DNA of 52,841 nt from Pseudomonas tehranensis (lineage in GTDB: Bacteria; Pseudomonadota; Gammaproteobacteria; Pseudomonadales; Pseudomonadaceae). The stretch lies in assembly GCF_014268615.1 (NCBI RefSeq), contig NZ_JABWQV010000013.1:1-52841 (forward strand), written 5' to 3'. Shown here piece after piece: positions 25,014 through 33,932 of the stretch (position 1 is its first letter; the number at the start of each line of letters is the position of its first letter). A program made the position numbers and the translations under genes. Below the pieces are notes generated by a model. It made no database searches and was not told the DNA's origin. It saw only the letters and a list, made by a program, of their open reading frames with translations.

Positions 25014-26507
25014 TTACACAAGGCGTCCGCGACTGAACTTATCACGCAGGAACCGTACGGCAGGCGTCGCAAAAGAAAGCACTGCAACCGCCAGCAAGAC
25101 CAGGGTCAGCGGGCTACTATAGAAAACATCATACTCACCATTGGAAATAACCAGCGCTCGACGGAAATTGGTTTCGAGCATCTCCCCAAGTACCAGAGCT
25201 AGAATGATAGGAGCCAGCGGAATATCAAGCTTGCGCAGGACATAGCCGACGATACCGAAGGCCAGTGTGACGTAAACAGGGAACATTGAGTTTTCGGAAG
25301 CGTAGGCTCCCATCAGGCAGATCACCGAGACCGCAGCCGCAATTGCCGGACGAGGGATATCAGCCACTTTCGCCCAATACCTCGCCCCTGCCAAGCCGAT
25401 GAAAATCATCACCGGCACACTCACCCAAAGCGCCGCTATAACGGTGTAGGGAATCTCTGGATTAGTCGTGAACAGCAAAGGACCCGGCTGAATACCGTGA
25501 ATCATCAGGGCACCGATCATGATGGCGGTTGTCGGAGAGCCCGGAATTCCCAGCGCAAAGAGCGGCGCAAGCGCACCCGATACCGCGGAATTATTAGCAG
25601 ACTCCGCTGCGGCGATCCCTTCTAGACTACCTTTACCGAACTCATTGGGCGTTTTTGATACTTTCTTGGCTACGGCGTACGAAACGAATGACGCAATAGA
25701 GGCTCCAGCGCCTGGCACAACGCCGATGACATAACCAATAATAGAGCTTCTCAGCAAGTTAAACTTCAGCTTCCCAAACGTTTTCAAAGGCACTGCAAGG
25801 ATGCTGTTCACCGGATGACTCTTGGTCTTGGCAGAAGGCCCTGCCTCTACCATAAAGATAACTTCTGAAAGTGCAAAAAGACCTAACAACACCGGCACCA
25901 GTGGAAAGCCTTCGAAAAACTCAGGGTTTGGGCTGAAACGGGGAGTTCCCGTCTGCGAATCAAGACCAACCGTCGCAAGCGCCAGACCAATGGCCATCGC
26001 AATAGCGCCTTTGACAGGCGCACCATTCGACAGGGTAGATACAAGGCTCAACCCCACCAGGGCCAACGCAAAATAGGCTGTAGGCCCAAAGTTCAGCGCG
26101 AATTCCGAGAGTGGAACGGCTGTCAGGAACAACAGCACCGCACTGATGAATATGCCAATACCCGATGAAACTATTGATATCGTCAGCGCAACCCCAGCCT
26201 TGCCTTGTTGGGTTAGCGGAAAGCCATCCCAAGAGGTGGCGACTGCAGCCGCAGTCCCCGGCGAGTTGATCAGTATCGCAGAAATAGCTCCACCGTATTC
26301 AGCAGCAGCGTAGAGAGAAACCAGGGTTACGATGGATACAAGAGGATCAAGGCTATACGTAAATGGAATCAACAAAGCAACACCGAGACTCGGACCCAGC
26401 CCCGGGAGCGCACCAATCATATAACCCAGTAGTGCCCCCACAATTAAACCGACCAGCACCAGCGGGTCGGCAAAAGCCAAAAACCCGATCAATAGATTAT
26501 CAAACAT
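25014..26507 (-). CDS. tctA: Tripartite tricarboxylate transporter large permease (TctA)
   Basis: A 497-residue protein with about 12 membrane segments. The family fingerprint GALPGLGPSLGVALLIPFTY is near the N-terminus (about residues 32-51) and a second glycine-rich loop is in the middle (VVPGAGASIASFVSY; ALGIPGSPTTAIMIGALMIHG). It forms the translocation pore of the TTT system. It starts 9 bases after tctB, so they are one operon. Confidence 0.92.
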   Translation of the reverse strand: MFDNLLIGFLAFADPLVLVGLIVGALLGYMIGALPGLGPSLGVALLIPFTYSLDPLVSIVTLVSLYAAAEYGGAISAILINSPGTAAAVATSWDGFPLTQQGKAGVALTISIVSSGIGIFISAVLLFLTAVPLSEFALNFGPTAYFALALVGLSLVSTLSNGAPVKGAIAMAIGLALATVGLDSQTGTPRFSPNPEFFEGFPLVPVLLGLFALSEVIFMVEAGPSAKTKSHPVNSILAVPLKTFGKLKFNLLRSSIIGYVIGVVPGAGASIASFVSYAVAKKVSKTPNEFGKGSLEGIAAAESANNSAVSGALAPLFALGIPGSPTTAIMIGALMIHGIQPGPLLFTTNPEIPYTVIAALWVSVPVMIFIGLAGARYWAKVADIPRPAIAAAVSVICLMGAYASENSMFPVYVTLAFGIVGYVLRKLDIPLAPIILALVLGEMLETNFRRALVISNGEYDVFYSSPLTLVLLAVAVLSFATPAVRFLRDKFSRGRLV

Positions 26508-26516
26508 GGTGATACC

Positions 26517-27053
26517 TCAAGAAAAGCTGACACCAAGAGCCAGAACGAAGATCGCATACAACCCAAAACTCAAGCCCAATGAAACAGCAAGGATCTGGAC
26601 GGGTCGACGTTCACCCACCACCAGCATGATGAGAGAAGAAAGTCCTGCGACGCCAATAATTGGCCCCAGGCTATCCAAGTAGGTACCGATACTGAGCAGC
26701 ACCAAAACGGCGAGCACCACCGACACAGGTCGAAAAATCGCGACCTGTTCTTGATTGCTCCCGCGAAAACATTTGATCACGCCGAGACAGAGCATCAGAG
26801 CCACAGCAAGAAGAGCTGAAACGGCGATGATCAGAGGAAATTCACCCACGCCTATTCCATTCGGGTTTACCGGCCCAGGCAGCGTCAGGGCATCCCAGCA
26901 ATACCCCCCAAACACGCACAAAAGGGCAACACCTGCAAAAACATCCAATACGCCACAGGGCGCTTTGACTACACGACCCGTACTGCACTGATCTCTTACC
27001 GATTCCTTCGGCCTATCCGGAGTCGTCGATGCACTCGATGTGTTCATTTGCAT
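26517..27053 (-). CDS. tctB: Tripartite tricarboxylate transporter small subunit (TctB)
   Basis: A 178-residue protein with four predicted membrane spans (about residues 38-56, 74-95, 108-125, and 133-175 as two shorter segments). The length, topology, FPLIIAVSALL motif and position directly before tctA are typical of TctB. The N-terminal 30 residues are polar and probably cytoplasmic. The binding protein that would serve this permease is encoded separately at 18533-19531. Confidence 0.85.
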   Translation of the reverse strand: MQMNTSSASTTPDRPKESVRDQCSTGRVVKAPCGVLDVFAGVALLCVFGGYCWDALTLPGPVNPNGIGVGEFPLIIAVSALLAVALMLCLGVIKCFRGSNQEQVAIFRPVSVVLAVLVLLSIGTYLDSLGPIIGVAGLSSLIMLVVGERRPVQILAVSLGLSFGLYAIFVLALGVSFS

Positions 27054-27604
27054 AACCTCTCACCGCGACAAAAGTCTCGGATTTTCCACGCCTGCCAGTG
27101 GCGCGATTGTTTTTATATTTATGGGCTGCCGACTTCCTGATGTCGCCAGGCAAACGTTCGCCCAGCGCCAGCTGTAGATTTAACAACCAGCAGAACTCAA
27201 CCCGGCTTTTTTACCGCGCCCCCACTATGACTGAACGCACAGCAGCCCTGAACTGAGAATTTATTTGGTCTAGAGCAGCCGGTTGTTTGGCATCGGCCAA
27301 CAGAACCTCAATGGGGCCGATGCTCAGTCGCCCAAAAACCGTGCACCTGACAGATCGGCGTCCTTAGTTTGGCGCTCTCAGTCCACTCGTTGCTGGAAAA
27401 CCCGAACGACATCCCAACGTTTTGTTAGACCAGTCGGCATGTTTAGTCATTTGAACACCTGACTCGTTAACTCAAGAATGCTCAATAGGATGACTGAAGG
27501 ACTGACTGTCCCAAGCGTCAGATAAGTTGGCACTCACACAGTCAGCCTGCCATTCCGCCAGGCATAACTCGAATCGGTTTAATTAAATTACAAGAGACCA
27601 AACA
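27054..27604. other. Gene-free divergent region between tctB and the enoyl-CoA hydratase gene
   Basis: No convincing coding frame. It must hold the promoters of both flanking operons; an AT-rich segment (27577-27593) precedes the hydratase start. The stretch ATAAATATAAAAAC (27109-27122 on the minus strand) also occurs upstream of the porin-like gene at 689-703. Confidence 0.5.
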
Positions 27605-28402
27605 ATGAGTCAGAACAATCTCATCACCTACCACCAAGAGAACGGGGTTGCCATCCTGACCCTGAACCGGCCAGAAAAACGTAATGCAATGAGTGATGCC
27701 ATGCGCGCTGAGTTGGTAGAGCTGTTGGAGGGCTTGCGTGGCGACCGTAAAGTTCGCGCTCTGATCATTACAGGCGCCGGTAAAGGCTTTTGTGCTGGAG
27801 GAGATATCTCCGGAATGCAAGCACGCATGGAAGCGGATCCAGCGGTCGTTGGGTTCAACGGCTGGGAGCGCCAGCAAGGCGTTCACTATGCCGCCAGCCT
27901 GCTGCTCAACCTACCCATCCCGACTATCGCTGCCGTCAATGGAGCTGCCGCAGGTCTGGGCGCAGACCTCGCACTGTCTTGCGATTTTGTCGTCGCCGCG
28001 CGTCCAGCGACCTTCACCTGGGCTTATATCGCTCGTGGCCTCATCCCTGATGGCGGCGGCCTGTACTTTCTACCGCGGCGAGTCGGTCTTGCACGTGCCA
28101 AGGCTCTGATCTTTAGCGGCCGTCGTGTTGAAGCCGAGGAAGCGCTCCAACTGGGTATCGCAGACCGGATGTGTGAGGCAGACAACCTGCTGAGTACCGC
28201 TATCGCCATAGCCGATGAAATGAGCAGCGGTTCGCGCACTGCGATTGCACTGACCAAGTCCATCATCAACCACAGCTACGAGATGTCCGAACACCAGGTG
28301 TTCGCCGAAGGCAGCAAAGCCCAAGGTATTTGTTATACGTCCAGGGAGCACCGCGCTTCGGTGCAGGCCTTCCTCAATGCCGCCAAGGAGGCGGGCAAAT
28401 GA
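27605..28402 (+). CDS. Enoyl-CoA hydratase/isomerase family protein
   Basis: A 265-residue crotonase-fold enzyme. Oxyanion-hole loops are visible at GAGKGFCAGGDISGM (about residues 58-72) and AAAGLGADLALSCDFVVAA (about 116-134), followed by GLIPDGGGLYFLPR. The usual two catalytic glutamates are not both present, since the second loop reads GLIPDGGG and aspartate replaces a common Glu position, so it may be an isomerase-like or variant member. It overlaps the acyl-CoA synthetase gene by 4 bases. It likely acts on a CoA ester made by that synthetase. Confidence 0.88.
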   Translation: MSQNNLITYHQENGVAILTLNRPEKRNAMSDAMRAELVELLEGLRGDRKVRALIITGAGKGFCAGGDISGMQARMEADPAVVGFNGWERQQGVHYAASLLLNLPIPTIAAVNGAAAGLGADLALSCDFVVAARPATFTWAYIARGLIPDGGGLYFLPRRVGLARAKALIFSGRRVEAEEALQLGIADRMCEADNLLSTAIAIADEMSSGSRTAIALTKSIINHSYEMSEHQVFAEGSKAQGICYTSREHRASVQAFLNAAKEAGK

Positions 28403-30528
28403 AACAACAACTTCATGCACTGCTTAACCCGAAAAGCATCGCCGTCATTGGCGCCTCGGCAGATACCCATAAAACCTCTGGACGCCCGGTTTCCTACCTT
28501 CTGAAACACGGCTTTGGGGGCGATATTTACCCGGTCAATCCCAAAGCTACCGAAATCCAGGGCTTACCCTGCTACCCCAATATCGAGTCGTTACCGCAAG
28601 CCCCTGATGTGGGTCTAGTGCTGCTCAGCGCAAAACGCAGCATTGAGGCCGTCCGCTCTCTAGCCAAGCTTGGCTGCAAAGCTGCCGTCATCCTGGCCAG
28701 CGGTTTTGCCGAGGCGGGTGAAGACGGACATGATCTGCAGCAGGAGCTCAAAGCAGCCGCAGGCTCGATGCGCCTTCTGGGTCCGAATACCATCGGCCTG
28801 GTCAACCTGTCCGCACGCATCCCACTCTCGGCCAGCGGCGCCCTTGAGATCACCGACCTGCCGGCAGGTCATGTGGCGGTGGTCTCCCAGAGTGGTGGGA
28901 TTCTCGGTGCCCTGCTCTCCCGCGCAGCAGGCCGCGGCATCGGCCTCTCTTCGCTCATCTCCACCAGCAACGAGGTGGATCTTGAGGTCAGCGACTTCAT
29001 TGACTACTTGGTCGATGATGAGAATACCAAGGTAATCGCGCTCTATCTGGAGAGCATCCGCAACCCTCAGCGCTTCCGAGAAGTCGCGCTGCGTGCCCGG
29101 GAAGCGGGTAAACCGCTGGTAGTGTTCAAGATTGGTCGTTCCGAAGCCGGTGCCACCGCCGCCAGCTCACATACCGGCGCACTGGCCGGTGAGGACCGAG
29201 TCTACGATGCGTTCTTCCGGGAACTGGGCGTGATTCGTGCCAACACCTTTGACGAATTCCTCGACATTCCGGCGGTGCTGGTGACCGGTCGCCCGTTGGC
29301 TGGTCGCCGTGTAGCCATTCTGACCTCCACCGGAGGCGCAGGAACGCTGATCGCTGACAGCCTGGGGATGAACCATTTCGACACCCCCAAACCGGATGCC
29401 GACACCGCCGAGAAGCTGCGTGCACTGCAGGGTGATACCCCCACCGCTCTGGACCGCAACCCGATCGACGTGACGCTGGCCGGACTTCAACCTGACCTGC
29501 TGCGCCAAGCGATCCGCACGCTGTTGAAAAGCGACAGCTACGATGCGCTCGTGGTGATCATCGGATCATCAGGTCTGGCCATGCCCGATCTGGTCGTCTG
29601 CGCCATCCAAGATTGCCTGGACACCAACAATAAACCAGTGCTTGCGTATGTCAGCCCCTATGCACCGGATACGCTCAAGCGCCTCAACAGCGCCGGGATT
29701 CCGGGATTCTGCTCCCCGGAAAGCTGCAGTGCCGTGCTCGAAGCCTTGTACTTCAGGGCTCAACCTCTACCCTCCACACATGCGGCACCCACTGCCCAGC
29801 TTCCCGACATGACCGCGCTGGCCGAGGGCTCTATCGATGAAGCGGCCGCCAAGGCCTTGTTTAGCCAAGTGGGTATCAGCGTGCCGGAAAGCCGTGTGGT
29901 CACCAGCCGTGAACAAGCCGTCCATGCCGCTCGCGAACTGGGTCAACCGGTAGTCCTCAAGGTGTTGGACGCCAACCTGCTGCACAAGAGCGATATTGGT
30001 GGTGTAGCCCTGCATCAGACTGCCGACACCATCGGCGCGCGCTTCGACCAGATGATCACGGATGTGGGCAGTCACGTCGGTTATCGCCCAGATCGGTTCC
30101 TGATCGAAGCCATGGTAGCGGGCGGCCACGAACTCATTCTCGGTGCCAACCGCGATGCCCTTGGTACGGCGATCCTGCTAGGTGCCGGCGGTGTCACAGC
30201 CGAACTGTTCAAGGACACCACTCTGTGCATGTTGCCGGACCATGGGGGGCTGACGCTTGAGCAAGCGAGGGCGATGATGGAGAAACTGACCACCTGGCCG
30301 TTACTCAATGGCTATCGCGGCTCCGTGCGTCGGGATATCGAAGCACTTGCCCAGGCGATCGTTAACTTCTCAGCCCTGGTCGCCGCACTAGGCGAGCGTC
30401 TGGTGACATCCGAAATCAACCCACTCTTCATCCTGCCCGAAGGCCAGGGTGTTGTGGCGGCCGATGCCGTACTGGTCCTGAATCAGGCAAGCGCCCACGC
30501 AGTCACCGGAGAAAGGCGCTATGGCTGA
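28399..30528 (+). CDS. NDP-forming acyl-CoA synthetase (single-chain)
   Basis: A 709-residue fusion of the alpha and beta parts of ADP-forming acetyl-CoA synthetase. It has an N-terminal CoA-binding domain (NPKSIAVIGASADTHKTSG, residues about 10-100), a succinyl-CoA-ligase-like domain with the phospho-histidine motif SSHTGALAGED (about residue 257), and an ATP-grasp domain (about 485-709; VVLKVLDANLLHKSDIGGV). It activates a carboxylic acid to its CoA ester. The pimeloyl-CoA synthetase of P. mendocina and FerA-type enzymes belong to the same family, so a dicarboxylate is one possibility. Both ends overlap neighbours. Confidence 0.87.
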   Translation: MKQQLHALLNPKSIAVIGASADTHKTSGRPVSYLLKHGFGGDIYPVNPKATEIQGLPCYPNIESLPQAPDVGLVLLSAKRSIEAVRSLAKLGCKAAVILASGFAEAGEDGHDLQQELKAAAGSMRLLGPNTIGLVNLSARIPLSASGALEITDLPAGHVAVVSQSGGILGALLSRAAGRGIGLSSLISTSNEVDLEVSDFIDYLVDDENTKVIALYLESIRNPQRFREVALRAREAGKPLVVFKIGRSEAGATAASSHTGALAGEDRVYDAFFRELGVIRANTFDEFLDIPAVLVTGRPLAGRRVAILTSTGGAGTLIADSLGMNHFDTPKPDADTAEKLRALQGDTPTALDRNPIDVTLAGLQPDLLRQAIRTLLKSDSYDALVVIIGSSGLAMPDLVVCAIQDCLDTNNKPVLAYVSPYAPDTLKRLNSAGIPGFCSPESCSAVLEALYFRAQPLPSTHAAPTAQLPDMTALAEGSIDEAAAKALFSQVGISVPESRVVTSREQAVHAARELGQPVVLKVLDANLLHKSDIGGVALHQTADTIGARFDQMITDVGSHVGYRPDRFLIEAMVAGGHELILGANRDALGTAILLGAGGVTAELFKDTTLCMLPDHGGLTLEQARAMMEKLTTWPLLNGYRGSVRRDIEALAQAIVNFSALVAALGERLVTSEINPLFILPEGQGVVAADAVLVLNQASAHAVTGERRYG

Positions 30529-32602
30529 AGCAAAAAATGGCAGCCGGGTTCACCTTGCCTATGAAGGTGACATCGCGGTCATAACCATCGATAACCCTCC
30601 CGTCAACAGCAGCATTGAAGCAGTAAGAAGAGGAATCCTGTCCGCGTTGGCGGACATCGATGTCGAGCAGACGCGGGCGGTCGTTCTGACCGGCGCCGGG
30701 CGCAATCTGATGGCCGGCGCCGATTTGCGCGAGCTTGAAGACGAACCCACGGAACCCACCTTGCCCCAGGTTACATCGGCCCTGGAAGCCTGCCCTCTGC
30801 CGGTGATTGCAGTCGTCAAGGGATACGCGCTCGGCGGTGGTTTGGAGCTGGCCCTGGCCTGTGATGTAAGGCTGGCCACGGCAAATGCCACCGTGGGCCT
30901 ACCGGAAGTAACGGTGGGTATCATCCCTGGTGCCGGTGGCACGCAACGCTTACCTCGAGCGGTCGGTGTTTCAACAGCGCTCAACATGATCGTAACCGGA
31001 AAACCGGTCAACGCAGCCAAGGCCTTGGAGCTTGGTCTGGTAGATCATCTGTTGAGGGAAACCGATGCTCAAGCTCAGCACGCTGAAGTTCTGTCCTTTG
31101 CATGCGGCTATAAAGGGGGCAAAAGGCCATTGAGCTCGCGCGCTGTCCCCCGGGAGGAAAAGGCAGCACTGAAAGCGCTGGCCCACAAGCTGATAGCCAG
31201 TTGTCGTGGCCTCCCTGCGGCAGCCGTTGCGGCAGAGGTGGTCCTGGCAGCCGATGAGCTGAGCTTCGCAGATGCCATCGTCAGGGAGCGCTCACACTTT
31301 CTTGCCCTACGCGGCAGCGAATCGGCCAAGGCCCTGCGCTATCTGTTCTTTGCAGAGCGTACCGAGCCATATACTCCAGAGCAGCAAGTGGCCGGACGCA
31401 CGCTCGAGCGAATAGCAGTCATGGGTGCCGGCACCATGGGCAGCGGCATCGCACTTTGCGCGTTGAATGCCGGATACACCGTCGACCTGATTGACCTGAA
31501 CCCGGACGCTCTCGAAGCCGGTGTAAGCCGCATCAAGAGCGAACTGGAACGAGAAGTTGACCGGCAGCGTTTGAGTGCCCACAACCGCGATGCCACCCTT
31601 ACCCGCCTTAGGGCAACTCAGGATATTCAAGTCGTTTCAAATGCCGACCTGGTGATCGAAGCCATCATCGAAGAGCTGGGGGCGAAACAGTCGCTGATCA
31701 ACAAGCTGGCCGCACTGGTGCGCGAAGATACTCTGCTGGCGACCAACACTTCCTATCTCGATATCGACAAGATCGCTGTGGGCATCTCCCACCCGGAGCG
31801 CGTGCTGGGTCTGCACTTCTTCAGTCCTGCGCATCGCATGTCGCTACTGGAAGTCGTGCGCGGCAGCTCGACCCGCGATGAAACGCTTTGTACAGCGCTG
31901 AAGTTTGCCGACCGCCTGAAGAAAAAGGCAATCGTCGTCAACAACTCCTGGGGCTTTGTCGGTAACCGGCTATACGCCGCCTATCGTCGCCAGTGCGAGT
32001 TCATGCTCGAAGAAGGCGCAAGCCCCGAACAGATCGACGCTGCCCTCGAGAGTTACGGCTTCGCCATGGGACCGTTCAAGGTAGCCGACATGTCGGGGCT
32101 GGATATCGCCTGGAGGATGCGCCAGCAGACCGCCGATACGCGTCACCAGCGTCGCTACGTTGGTATTGCGGACCTCATCTGCGAAGCCGGTCGCCTGGGG
32201 CGCAAGACTGCCAAGGGCTACTACCTGTATAGCGATGACAACCAACCGCGAACCGACGCCGCCGTCGCCGAGATCATCGCCCATTACCGTCTTGAAAAAG
32301 GCATCGAGCCAAAACCATTCAGTCGTGAAGAAATACAGCAACGCGCCGTGCTGGCGTTGATCAACGAAGCCTTGCTGCTGCTCGGAGAAGGCGTCTGTCA
32401 GCGCCCGGAGGATATTGATATCGCCTTAGTCCACGGTTACGGATTTCCCCGCTGGCGGGGTGGGCCGATCTTCATCGCCCGCCAGATGGGATTGACCGAA
32501 CTGAATGCCGCTCTGGACCGCTTCGTCGACGCTTCTGGCAAAGGTCAGGAACGTGGTGATGCGGTCCTGATAAAACTTGATGCCAATAGCGCGAAGGAGT
32601 GA
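30521..32602 (+). CDS. FadB/FadJ-like enoyl-CoA hydratase/3-hydroxyacyl-CoA dehydrogenase fusion
   Basis: A 693-residue bifunctional enzyme. The N-terminal crotonase domain (residues 1-190; oxyanion loop GYALGGGLELALACD) has the catalytic GLPEVTVGIIPGAGG segment with Glu. It is followed by an NAD-binding dehydrogenase domain (about 295-480; VMGAGTMGSGIALCALNAGY), the catalytic HFFSPAH histidine with a downstream Glu, and two 3HCDH C-terminal domains. It hydrates and oxidises the enoyl-CoA for thiolytic cleavage. Its start overlaps the synthetase stop by 8 bases. No thiolase is seen in the window. Confidence 0.9.
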   Translation: MAEAKNGSRVHLAYEGDIAVITIDNPPVNSSIEAVRRGILSALADIDVEQTRAVVLTGAGRNLMAGADLRELEDEPTEPTLPQVTSALEACPLPVIAVVKGYALGGGLELALACDVRLATANATVGLPEVTVGIIPGAGGTQRLPRAVGVSTALNMIVTGKPVNAAKALELGLVDHLLRETDAQAQHAEVLSFACGYKGGKRPLSSRAVPREEKAALKALAHKLIASCRGLPAAAVAAEVVLAADELSFADAIVRERSHFLALRGSESAKALRYLFFAERTEPYTPEQQVAGRTLERIAVMGAGTMGSGIALCALNAGYTVDLIDLNPDALEAGVSRIKSELEREVDRQRLSAHNRDATLTRLRATQDIQVVSNADLVIEAIIEELGAKQSLINKLAALVREDTLLATNTSYLDIDKIAVGISHPERVLGLHFFSPAHRMSLLEVVRGSSTRDETLCTALKFADRLKKKAIVVNNSWGFVGNRLYAAYRRQCEFMLEEGASPEQIDAALESYGFAMGPFKVADMSGLDIAWRMRQQTADTRHQRRYVGIADLICEAGRLGRKTAKGYYLYSDDNQPRTDAAVAEIIAHYRLEKGIEPKPFSREEIQQRAVLALINEALLLLGEGVCQRPEDIDIALVHGYGFPRWRGGPIFIARQMGLTELNAALDRFVDASGKGQERGDAVLIKLDANSAKE

Positions 32603-32908
32603 CAACAAGACCGCGCTGAATCAACTGGACCACCGGCAAGGTCGCTACGGGCTTTGCAGCATGTGCGTGGGTGTAGGCCAAGGCGTAGTCCTCATCATAG
32701 AGCGCCTCTGACCTGATACGCATGCCGTCAAATACACGCAGGCGCGCCGCAAGGACGCCCGCTTCAGCCCGGCTGACCAGAGTCTGCAGCCGGGTTCATC
32801 GACCCAGCTGTGTTGACCCCATACCTGATAAGCGCCGAGAAATAGGTTGATCCGGATATTCTCCTTCTACCCTGCTCCTACTGCGCCGACGATCAAGACC
32901 CATTCGGC
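32603..32908 (-). pseudogene. Gene-poor junction with a possible coding remnant on the minus strand
   Basis: No full gene. On the minus strand, upstream of ATG 32723, the open frame reads codons like RLQTLVSRAEAGVLAARLR and continues RIRSEALYDEDYALAYTHAHA. It looks coding-like, then runs antisense into the FadB/J-like gene. It may be the remains of a gene cut when the catabolic region was joined. I do not recognise the family. Confidence 0.2.
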
Positions 32909-33316
32909 TTATTTCCCTCCCTCACAATTGACCATCCAGGCGATCCCGAAACGGTCTTCGAACATGGCAAAGCGTTCCGCCCAAAAGGTCTTCGCCAAGG
33001 GCATCTGCACGTTGCCCCCCGCACTCAAGCCATTGAACAGCCGCTCGGCCTCCTCCACGCTATCGACGTTGAGGGAAACCGATACGCCTTGCGGCTTATG
33101 AAACGGCTGGCCTGGCGGGCAGTCGGAAGCCATCAGACTGAAACCGCCGACCGTCAGGCAGGCGTGCATGATCAGATCAGCGTCCTTGGGCATGCCGACA
33201 TCCTCGGGCGCCTCGGCAAACGACATGGAAAACAGCTCGCCACCCAGTACGTCCTTGTACAACGCAAAGGCTTCCTTGCAGCGGCCGTTGAAGGTCAGGT
33301 AAGGGATGATTCTCAT
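32909..33316 (-). CDS. VOC-fold (PhnB/glyoxalase-like) protein
   Basis: A 135-residue protein of the vicinal-oxygen-chelate fold, PhnB type. It opens RIIPYLTFNGRCKEAFALYKDVLGGE and closes RFGIAWMVNCE, the usual PhnB signatures. ATG 33316 is preceded by GGAG; the frame could be read from 33343 but that overlaps the YciI gene. Many such proteins are annotated 3-demethylubiquinone methyltransferase-like without evidence. The YciI-like gene lies 23 bases upstream on the same strand, so they are likely co-transcribed. Confidence 0.85.
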   Translation of the reverse strand: MRIIPYLTFNGRCKEAFALYKDVLGGELFSMSFAEAPEDVGMPKDADLIMHACLTVGGFSLMASDCPPGQPFHKPQGVSVSLNVDSVEEAERLFNGLSAGGNVQMPLAKTFWAERFAMFEDRFGIAWMVNCEGGK

Positions 33317-33339
33317 GCTCGGATCTCCTGTAGTCGGCA

Positions 33340-33765
33340 TCACGATTGATTGGACAACTGCGCCCGCAAGCGCTCTTCCTGCTCGCGCAACTCGGGGGTC
33401 AGGGTTTCGCCAAAATCCTCGGCTTCGAAGATCTGGCGGATCTCGATTTCACTGTCGCTGACCATCGGGTTCGGGCAGCGCTTGACCCAGTCGATGGCTT
33501 CCTGCAGTGACTGGACCTGGAAAATCCAGAAGCCGGCAATCAATTCCTTGGTTTGCGCAAACGGCCCTGCGACGACGGTCCGGTTCTTGCCGGAAAACTG
33601 CACGCGCACGCCCCTGGCGCTCGGGTGCAGGCCCTCGCCGGCAAGCATCACCCCGGCCTTGAGCAGTTCTTCATTGTAGGCGCCCATGGCAGCCAGCAAT
33701 TCTTCGCTGGGCATCTGTCCGGCTTCCGATTCCGGACTGGCTTTGACGATCACCATAAATCGCAT
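33340..33765 (-). CDS. YciI-family protein
   Basis: A 141-residue cytoplasmic protein of the YCII/DGPF family (RFMVIVKASPESEAGQMPSE; VVAGPFAQTKELIAGFWIFQVQS). The GPFAQTKE segment matches the DGPF motif. Family members often sit with extracytoplasmic-function sigma factors or VOC proteins, and here a PhnB-like gene follows. Role unknown. Confidence 0.87.
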   Translation of the reverse strand: MRFMVIVKASPESEAGQMPSEELLAAMGAYNEELLKAGVMLAGEGLHPSARGVRVQFSGKNRTVVAGPFAQTKELIAGFWIFQVQSLQEAIDWVKRCPNPMVSDSEIEIRQIFEAEDFGETLTPELREQEERLRAQLSNQS

Positions 33766-33932
33766 GCGCTTATCTCCTGAGAGTGGATGGCTTGAGCCGC
33801 CCTTGTGGTAGCTCTACGGACTAATCGAATGGCAATGGTGGAAATCGACAGCCTGACGCAATTATTTTTTTCGACCGGTCGTGTGCGCGATCCGAACGAA
33901 CATGGCAAACCGCAGAAACGCTCAAACAGCCG

